From Verticillium longisporum (lineage: Eukaryota; Ascomycota; Sordariomycetes; Glomerellales; Plectosphaerellaceae): a DNA stretch of 64,000 nucleotides. The notes under the pieces are model-generated. The model searched no databases and had not been told where the DNA came from. It was given only the letters and a program-made list of their open reading frames with translations. Location of the stretch: assembly GCA_019188255.1 (NCBI GenBank), contig JAETXT010000009.1, forward strand, positions 1,550,001 to 1,614,000, written 5' to 3'. Positions 57,680-64,000 of the stretch are shown piece after piece. Both the position numbers and the translations under genes were made by a program. Position 1 is the stretch's first letter. Each line of letters begins with the position of its first letter.

Positions 57680-58129
57680 GATAGATATGGTGCCCTGGCC
57701 ATAGTCAGTACAAGGCTAATTTGTGAGGCGGGGGAGGTGTACTCTGACGACTCCTTTTCCTGGCTGGGAGATGAGGTCAATGGTGGTACCGGAGTTACGC
57801 AGTGAAGTTCTCTGCATATTCGAACAGGACAGTCCAGCAGGCATACAGAAAGCCCACGTCGGGCAGGTAGACGAAGGACGAGGTCTCCGGTGGAACAAAA
57901 GCTGCCAAGGGGCGACATAAAGCCGAGCCTGAAGTGATGTAGGCGTCCTACCATGCTGCATACTAATGAGTAGGGCATGTCGTGTGTCTATTTATAATCC
58001 CTTACACCTCCGCCGTCCTGTCGCCAACCCAACTCACCCGTACATTACTTATCCAAGTAGAGCATCTACGAACAATTATCCGTTCTCTGCGTCTATTTGC
58101 TCCCAAGTCATTCATCCTTTATCATCAAC
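57680..58129. other. Divergent promoter region of FAD oxidoreductase and FSH1 hydrolase
   Basis: About 450 bases between head-to-head genes. The plus-strand side near the start (CATCCTTTATCATCAACATGCG) is an ordinary fungal leader. Short frames here are not supported as genes. Confidence 0.5.
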
Positions 58130-58917
58130 ATGCGTATCCTTTGTCTCCACGGCATGGGCACCAATAGCAAGGTAAGTTTGTTTCTCTCGTCGACTTCCAT
58201 CCCCCTTCTCGAGGTTTCGACGCTCATGTAGCCTCAGGTGTTCCAGATGCAGACAAGTGAGTGCTGCCTTGTTCACTCCTTCGCTCCAATTTTCCCACTA
58301 AAATTAAGCCTACGTGAGCAGCCGCTCTGAGACATCAACTCGGTCATCCACAAGCCCATCATTTTGAATTCATTGACGGCGGCGAGCCTTGCGACCTGGC
58401 GCCCGGCATCGAGACCTTTATCTCTGCCGAGGAGGCCCTCGCCTACTACGACCCAAAATCAGCCCCCAGCATCCTTGCCGCCATTGATGATCTCTCTTCC
58501 TGGCTCGCCGAGAATGGGCCCTTTGATGGCGTGATGGGTTTCTCCCAAGGCGCTTCCCTTGCTGCTATGGTCATGGCCCGCGCCCGTTTCGCTAACCCTC
58601 CGCTCTTCTCCTTTGGCGTCTTCTTCTGCGCCGGCCTGCCATACTGCGAGGACGGCCTGCGCGCCGGCGAGGTCAAGTTCCTGCGCGCCGCTGACGGTGT
58701 TGGGCCCATGATCCATGTGCCTACAGCGCACATTGTCGGACGCGAAGATCCGGACGTCGCTCATGGCACGGGCCTAGCTGAGCTGTGTCAGGAGTGGGGA
58801 AGGGTTCTGCTTGATCATGGTGCGGGGCATGAAATTCCCATGGCTCCTGTGGAGGTTACGAAGAACATGGCGAGCGTGGTTGCGCAGGTCATGCGCAAGT
58901 CTACTTTTGGACAGTGA
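58130..58917 (+). CDS. FSH1-family serine hydrolase
   Basis: Exons are 58130-58171, 58238-58256 (19 bases) and 58322-58917, all in phase, giving 218 residues. The start reads MRILCLHGMGTNSKVFQMQT, the usual FSH1 opening with the oxyanion-hole region. The nucleophile elbow is GFSQG (Ser about residue 95), the acid is in REDPDV, and the His is in GAGHEIP, so the triad is complete. In fungal polyketide clusters, members of this family (LovG, CitA type) release or proofread chains on the PKS. Its place between the FAD enzyme and the glycosyltransferase, 4 kb from the PKS start, fits such a role; that is inference. It ends 123 bases before the convergent glycosyltransferase gene. Confidence 0.92.
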
Positions 58918-59040
58918 TGGCTATGACTTGGTAATCGGGGCAATTGGAGACTTGAAACAACTTTGACAATCCTTCAATCTGGCGAATAATATCCGCAATG
59001 ACCAGCTTATGTAAACAGGTCACGACGTCTAAATATCTTC

Positions 59041-60781
59041 TCACAAGTTGCTAACCCGGTAAATCATGTAAATAAATCCCCCCAGCAGACCAGCCGAGCT
59101 GCAAAGCAACAGGCCAATATCGACGTTGTTCAGTTTCACCCATGACATGCGCACATCGGCCGTCTGCAGATGCATCGGGCGCAGCTCTCGACCGCGTGGG
59201 TAGAAATCCGCATCCTTGACATACAGAGGCGACGAGGTACCGTCCTCCATCTCGACACCACGCGGCTCACGTCCCAGCAGCTGGTGCTCGAACCGGCCGT
59301 CCCAGTCGTATAGGTGCTCCTCGATGAGGTCGGCCGCCAGAAATCTCCTACGAGATGCCACGGCCGCGATTTTGTGGAGGCGAGCCGACTCCCTCTCGAA
59401 ATCGTCCCTCTCGCTGACAATGATACGTGTTACGCCCTCAGTCAGCTGAGCGGCGGTGAAATCTTTCTTCTGCAGCCGGACAGCGACACCCGCGGCCTCG
59501 AGCCGGAGGGCGTTGTTCATCTGATCGCCAAAGACGCCCATGGCGATCATGGGCACGCCGTGAAAGACGGACTCGTTGGCAGACGATGGGCCGGCGTGGG
59601 TCAGAAAGACGGCCGTCGAGCCGTGCGCGAGAATGGCGCGCTGCGGCGCCCACGTGCAGTTGAGCCAGGCTGGGTGCTCGTTGGCCAGCATGCTGGCGAC
59701 GGTCATGCGGCGGTCGCCGGCGACGGACGAGGACGACGACAGCCGCTCCGACTCGATGCCGCGGCGGGCCACGGCACTCAGGGACCAGACTATGCCGTCA
59801 ATGACACCGGCAGCGAGGGCCGCGTCGAGACCGCGCATGATCTTGTCGACCTGCGCGCTGTCGAGGATCACATGCGTGCCAAAGGCGACATAGCAGATGC
59901 GCTTGCGGGCGGCGAAGAAGGACGCAAACGGTTCCCCCATGGCCGGCCACGACTCGGAGAGAATAGGCCCCACGGCGTGGACCAGCGGCGGGGTGTCGCG
60001 CGGCACCTCGATGCCGTAGTACGAGTTGGTGAGCACGAGATGGTCTGGCTTGAGCTGCTTCTGCCGCGGCGGCACGCCCTCCTTCTTGCGCATGGACCGT
60101 ACGAAGAAGAGCCAGCGCAAAAAGTAGGGCGCCGACCGTAGCAGAAAGGTCATCTCGAAGAGCCGGTCCGTCAGGGACGCCTTCTCGCTCGTCAGGCAGC
60201 GCTGCTGCATGCCTGACTGGCCGGGAATGTACTTTTGCGGCATCACCAACCACGGCATCTGCGGCCACATGACGGCCAGAGGGAGCCGAAAGTCCGAGGC
60301 CACATCCACGGCAGCTTCGACGTGGTAGTCGGCAAAAATAAAGTCGGGCCTGGTCTTCCTCACGACGTCTCCGAGCCGCCGGTATGTTTCGGGCCAGAAG
60401 GCGTCAAACGCAATCTTGCCGTCGACGATGTCCCGCTTGCCGGCTGCCGTGTCCCAGTCCCATCTGGAGAAGCGTCGGTAGTGCACTTCCTCATCGGCCG
60501 CCGAGATGGCAGGCCCTACTATGTGGACGGCAGACACGAACGGGTACGGGTCGGCGAACTTTTGTCGGCCTTCAAGTGTTGCGAACTCAATAGTATGGCC
60601 TCTAGAGGCGAGTATCGCGCACACTTCAAGCATAGGGGCTGCAGACAGAAATACAAGTCAGTTTCAGTTATCAAATTGTGTTTTTTGATGGTGTTTTCCT
60701 TTTGACTCCTGACATACCAGAGTTTGTAGAGCCCCCTACCGTCACGACGACGAGAACTTTTGCCTTGGGAAGAGTATCCAT
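59041..60781 (-). CDS. UDP-glycosyltransferase, GT1-like, membrane-anchored
   Basis: Exons are 60781-60718 and 60638-59041; the 79-bp intron (GTATGT...TCTGCAG) is in phase and the product is 553 residues. The N-terminal acceptor domain begins [20 protein letters not shown] and includes [40 protein letters not shown] and [20 protein letters not shown]. The sugar-nucleotide domain has [19 protein letters not shown], then [17 protein letters not shown] and [12 protein letters not shown], the donor-binding signature of GT1 enzymes. The C-terminus carries one membrane helix ([18 protein letters not shown]) with a short tail, as in ER-bound UDP-glycosyltransferases. It would add a sugar to a hydroxylated product. 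It is divergent from the PKS gene across 2.4 kb. Confidence 0.92.
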
Positions 60782-63143
60782 GGCGGGATGATCCTACGGG
60801 ATGGAGTCTGTCAACTTGGTTGAAGTCTTTCTCAGTCTCCCTTGGTTCGTTCAACGCTTCAAAAATCGAGATATCTGTCAGCAGTCTGTGTTGCACACCA
60901 TGCTGAGCAAACTAGCCAGTGTAGATAGGTAGGTGCCTGAGTTCGTTGCTTCACTGGCAGTGGCTGAAGTCAAGCGTTCATGTGAGCCCCTTTCCCGGTC
61001 ATACAGAATCACCTCTCATTAGGGACTTCTGTCGTGGAGGGACGGGATGGAGTTGACACGAGGAAAGCCAACGCATGTGGCACAACGTGCCAAGCTGGCC
61101 TCGCTGTGCTAGTAGCATTCGATTCATCTCCTCACAGGCATATTTTGACATTACGACCTACCTGAACTGGGCATGATGTTCACGTAGGGTGCTGGATATA
61201 ACCTCTTCAGCAAATCATCAGGAGCTTATCACACGTGGTGCATAACATTGGAAAAGTGTTGGGGAGTGGAACTCCGCTGATGCAACACTCCTAAACTTGA
61301 AGCGAGTTCCACGCAATCAGTTCGTATAACCACATCGAAGCCCTTTGGTGTAGACTATGACACGTACCCTGCGCCGTCCCATCCTTGTCTACTCCTACCC
61401 CGGCCTGGACAATGCCGAGACTATGGCGGCGAACATGGCGTGACCGTTCAAAGACCCTGGAGTTCGTCGCTTCCGAATCGGGCGGTCCCGTGGGGGTCGC
61501 GTCAGGGCGCTTCTCGAATGCACGGGGAAGCTGTCGTCAGCCTTGGCGGAAATGACCCTTGACTTATCTTTCGGTGCGGTCTGCTGAGGGCGACATGCCA
61601 AGTCTCACGAATCGATCGACTAGTGGCGGGTGGATCAGCGTTTTGACGTCTCTACAGATCCTCCGGGGCAGACAGCCTGCATAAGCGGCCGGCCGGGAGG
61701 ATCCTGCCGGCCACGGGCACAGGAACAGGCGCCGGAGGGATTCGAAGGGTGGAACGGCACATGCAAGAGACACGACGAACCCATTGGGTCGCCAGTAACT
61801 TTTATCCGCCGGCTGATTTGTGACGTTGCAATCGTCTTGATAGGACGAGATTGTGCTTACGCATCGCCAGAGGTGACACGGCCCTTCCATGCATTGCATG
61901 AGCCTCTGGCGCCTGCAACATGGCATCTCTACTCTGTATGGCTTGCTTGGCACCTCTTGGCACCAGCATTGCCGCCTGATGGGTGTCGGCGTAGCGGTCG
62001 CGTATGATCCAATAAATGCGCCACATGGCTGAGAAATGATGATAACGGCAAAAGTATGAACTACTCTCAGCCGATGGGCAAAGAAGAACGGCTCCTATCT
62101 CATGTAGATATGGTATGCAGGCACAGCACTCGATCAGTAAGCGCGCCCGCTTCCTGCTGAAGACGTCGGCTCACCGGTCTCAAGTTGTGGGGTGGAAGCA
62201 ACACAGCCGATTACTAGAAAGCGAAGGGTACTTAGCTCGTTGTTTCTGTAAGTACTGAATTATGTAGTACTACGTTGGGTTCATCACACGGGTAGTGTCG
62301 CTGCATTTTGACGGGTCGGCGTGAATAGACTTGCATGTCACAAGTTGTATCGAGAAGACACTCAAAAACCATCAGAGATTGAATTTGGCTACAGGTTGGC
62401 TGTGCTGTTAGTGTAGGAGTTGAAAGCGCGTGAAGGAGGGAAGGAGTGATGCAAAGCCTTTGACAAGACATTGTAGAGATATCTTGAGAAAGGAGGCAAA
62501 GGCTCTCAGGCAAGTTTAGGAAAAAGAACAATGCATAGCTCTCTACTTGGGTAAACCAATACAGAACAACTGGCCTGAATCAGGGCATACTTGGTAGATA
62601 TCAGTGTATCTCACAAGTAAGATAAGCGCCCAATGCTGTCACTTGACAAGGCAGCATGGAGCATAGCCATCACCAAATTCAGACGAGGAATCAGGCAATC
62701 TCTTTTGGCAGGCAGTGTACACTCGTACCTCGAGGTAGCAACATGTAGACAGACAGGGAGGGTTTGAGCAGCTTAAGGAGTTGCATGGATGATCGGTACG
62801 TGGTTTTTGTACGGAGAGCGAACACATCCTGAGAGTCACGAAGGAATATAAAGGTAGGGAAACCGATCTCGCCGTCCATAGATTGCCGTGATTTAACACA
62901 CTTTCTCTCTGCATCAAACTTGTAAGCCCTCATCGATTGTGTTGCTGAGTGTTTATGACACCATTCATCAACCTTGGATCATACGTTGCCTCATCTCGAA
63001 TGAAACCGATGAGATCAACACCCTCCGTTCATCAAGAACCTATACTCAACGTCGTTCTCCGCGCACACCCTGGTCACACATCTGATCATATATTTTATTC
63101 ATAACTTACATTCCTTAACGTTACCCTACCGTTCTTCGCAACC
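60782..63143. other. Divergent region between glycosyltransferase and PKS
   Basis: 2.36 kb without a supported gene. Only short frames (under 130 residues) are present, without family sequence. It must hold the promoters of both genes. A GC-rich palindromic stretch (CGGCCGGCCG) lies at 61687-61696. Confidence 0.5.
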
Positions 63144-64000
63144 ATGGAGCCCATCGCCATCATCGGCATGGACCTCAAGTTCCCCGGCGACGCCACTGAC
63201 GCCGAGTCCTTCTGGGACATGCTGATGGAGGGCCGCTCGGCCCTGCGTGAGATGCCTACGGACCGGTTCAATGTGTCAGCCTTTTACCATCCTGACCCTG
63301 AGCGCGCGGGCTCTCTCAACGTTACCAAGGGTCACTTCCTCAACGGAGACATCGCCGCCTTTGACGCGCCTTTCTTCTCCATCACGCCGGCCGAGGCCGC
63401 AGGCATGGACCCCCAGCAGCGTGGTCTCCTCGAGTCGACGTACCGTGCGCTCGAGAATGCCGGCCAGCCGCTGGAGAAGGTCACGGGCTCCAAGACTGGT
63501 GTCTTCGTTGGATGCTTCACCCGCGAGTACGAGGCCATCATGTTCAAGGAGACGGAGACGCAGCAGCGATACTTCGCCACGGGCACGGGGACGACCATGC
63601 TCGCGAATCGTCTGAGCTACTTCTATGATTTGCGTGGCCCCAGCGTTAGCCTCGACACGGCGTGTTCGAGCAGCCTCGTGGCGTGTCACCTCGCGTGCGC
63701 CAGTCTGCGGTCTGGCGAGTGCGACACTGCACTAGCCGCCGGCTGCAACCTCTTTTATAACCCAGATACTATCATCCCACTGACAGCCCTGGGATTCCTG
63801 TCGCCCGATGGCCGATGCTACAGCTTCGATAGCCGTGCCAACGGCTACTCGCGCGGCGAGGGCTTCGGCATGGTGGTGCTCAAGCGGCTCAGTGACGCTT
63901 TGCGCGATGGCGATACGGTCAGGGCCGTGATCCGGGGGTCCGCAAGCAACCAGGACGGAAGGTCGCCCGGCATTACACAGCCGACGCGCCAGGCTCAGGT
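63144..64000 (+). CDS. Type I polyketide synthase, ketosynthase start (truncated by window edge)
   Basis: The reading frame starts at 63144 and is open to the last base, 285 codons, without an intron. It begins MEPIAIIGMDLKFPGDATDA, the standard N-terminus of a fungal iterative PKS ketosynthase domain with no preceding starter-unit domain. Landmarks: FWDMLMEGRSALREMPTDRF, GMDPQQRGLLESTYRALENA, GVFVGCFTREYE, LDTACSSSLVACHLA (active-site Cys at residue 174), ALGFLSPDGRCYSFDSRANG and YSRGEGFGMVVLKRLSDAL. The domain starts directly with KS, which is how highly reducing PKSs begin, but the reductive domains lie outside the window, so the class is an inference. The window ends at SASNQDGRSPGITQPTRQAQ, before the two catalytic His. 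Confidence 0.95.
   Translation, partial: MEPIAIIGMDLKFPGDATDAESFWDMLMEGRSALREMPTDRFNVSAFYHPDPERAGSLNVTKGHFLNGDIAAFDAPFFSITPAEAAGMDPQQRGLLESTYRALENAGQPLEKVTGSKTGVFVGCFTREYEAIMFKETETQQRYFATGTGTTMLANRLSYFYDLRGPSVSLDTACSSSLVACHLACASLRSGECDTALAAGCNLFYNPDTIIPLTALGFLSPDGRCYSFDSRANGYSRGEGFGMVVLKRLSDALRDGDTVRAVIRGSASNQDGRSPGITQPTRQAQ

Overview
The window is nuclear DNA of a filamentous ascomycete. The genes carry short introns (about 45-120 bp) with fungal GTRNGT donors, CTAAC/CTGAC branch sites and YAG acceptors. The proteins are typical Pezizomycotina families, including gamma-tubulin, Rtf1, Coq7, Atp12, a Spo14-type phospholipase D and a CENP-O/Mal2 kinetochore protein. GC-rich codon use, an AT-rich RIP-like island and a hydrolase-like secreted protein of a kind I associate with insect-pathogenic Hypocreales make a Sordariomycete, probably hypocrealean, the best guess. 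The species cannot be fixed from sequence alone.

Layout. 1-12.9 kb: Cab2 (partial), acetyl-CoA transporter, CENP-O-like kinetochore protein, GPI-anchored repeat protein, Yae1-like factor and an MFS carrier. 12.9-17.2 kb: gene-poor. 17.2-23.05 kb: glutamate decarboxylase, a secreted hydrolase-like protein and a peroxisomal (PTS1) acyl-CoA/4-coumarate-CoA ligase-like enzyme. 25-27.4 kb: an AlkB-like dioxygenase with three evenly built zinc ribbons. 28.1-39.3 kb: Atp12, Rtf1, Coq7 and a very long phospholipase D. 40.9-49.4 kb: gamma-tubulin, two small unrecognised genes, a RIP-like relic island (about 44.28-45.35 kb) and an 883-residue orphan protein. 49.9-64 kb: a P-loop kinase, then a set that looks like the left part of a polyketide gene cluster: Gfo/Idh/MocA oxidoreductase, DHA2-type MFS exporter, FAD oxidoreductase, FSH1-type serine hydrolase, UDP-glycosyltransferase, and the ketosynthase end of a type I polyketide synthase that runs off the right edge.

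How the right-hand genes could work together (inference): the PKS builds a chain, the FSH1 hydrolase may release or edit it, the FAD and Gfo/Idh enzymes may oxidise or reduce it, the glycosyltransferase may add a sugar, and the DHA2 carrier may export the product. A glycosylated polyketide is therefore the working hypothesis.

A second theme is sequence integrity. Nine places in five otherwise well-conserved genes (acetyl-CoA transporter, CENP-O, Coq7, phospholipase D five times, DHA2 carrier) need one extra base to stay in frame. Nearly all lie in short homopolymer runs and all have the same sign. This looks more like homopolymer under-calling in the assembly than gene decay, but only reads or transcripts can decide. 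I saw no tRNA, rRNA or CRISPR array and no intact transposon.
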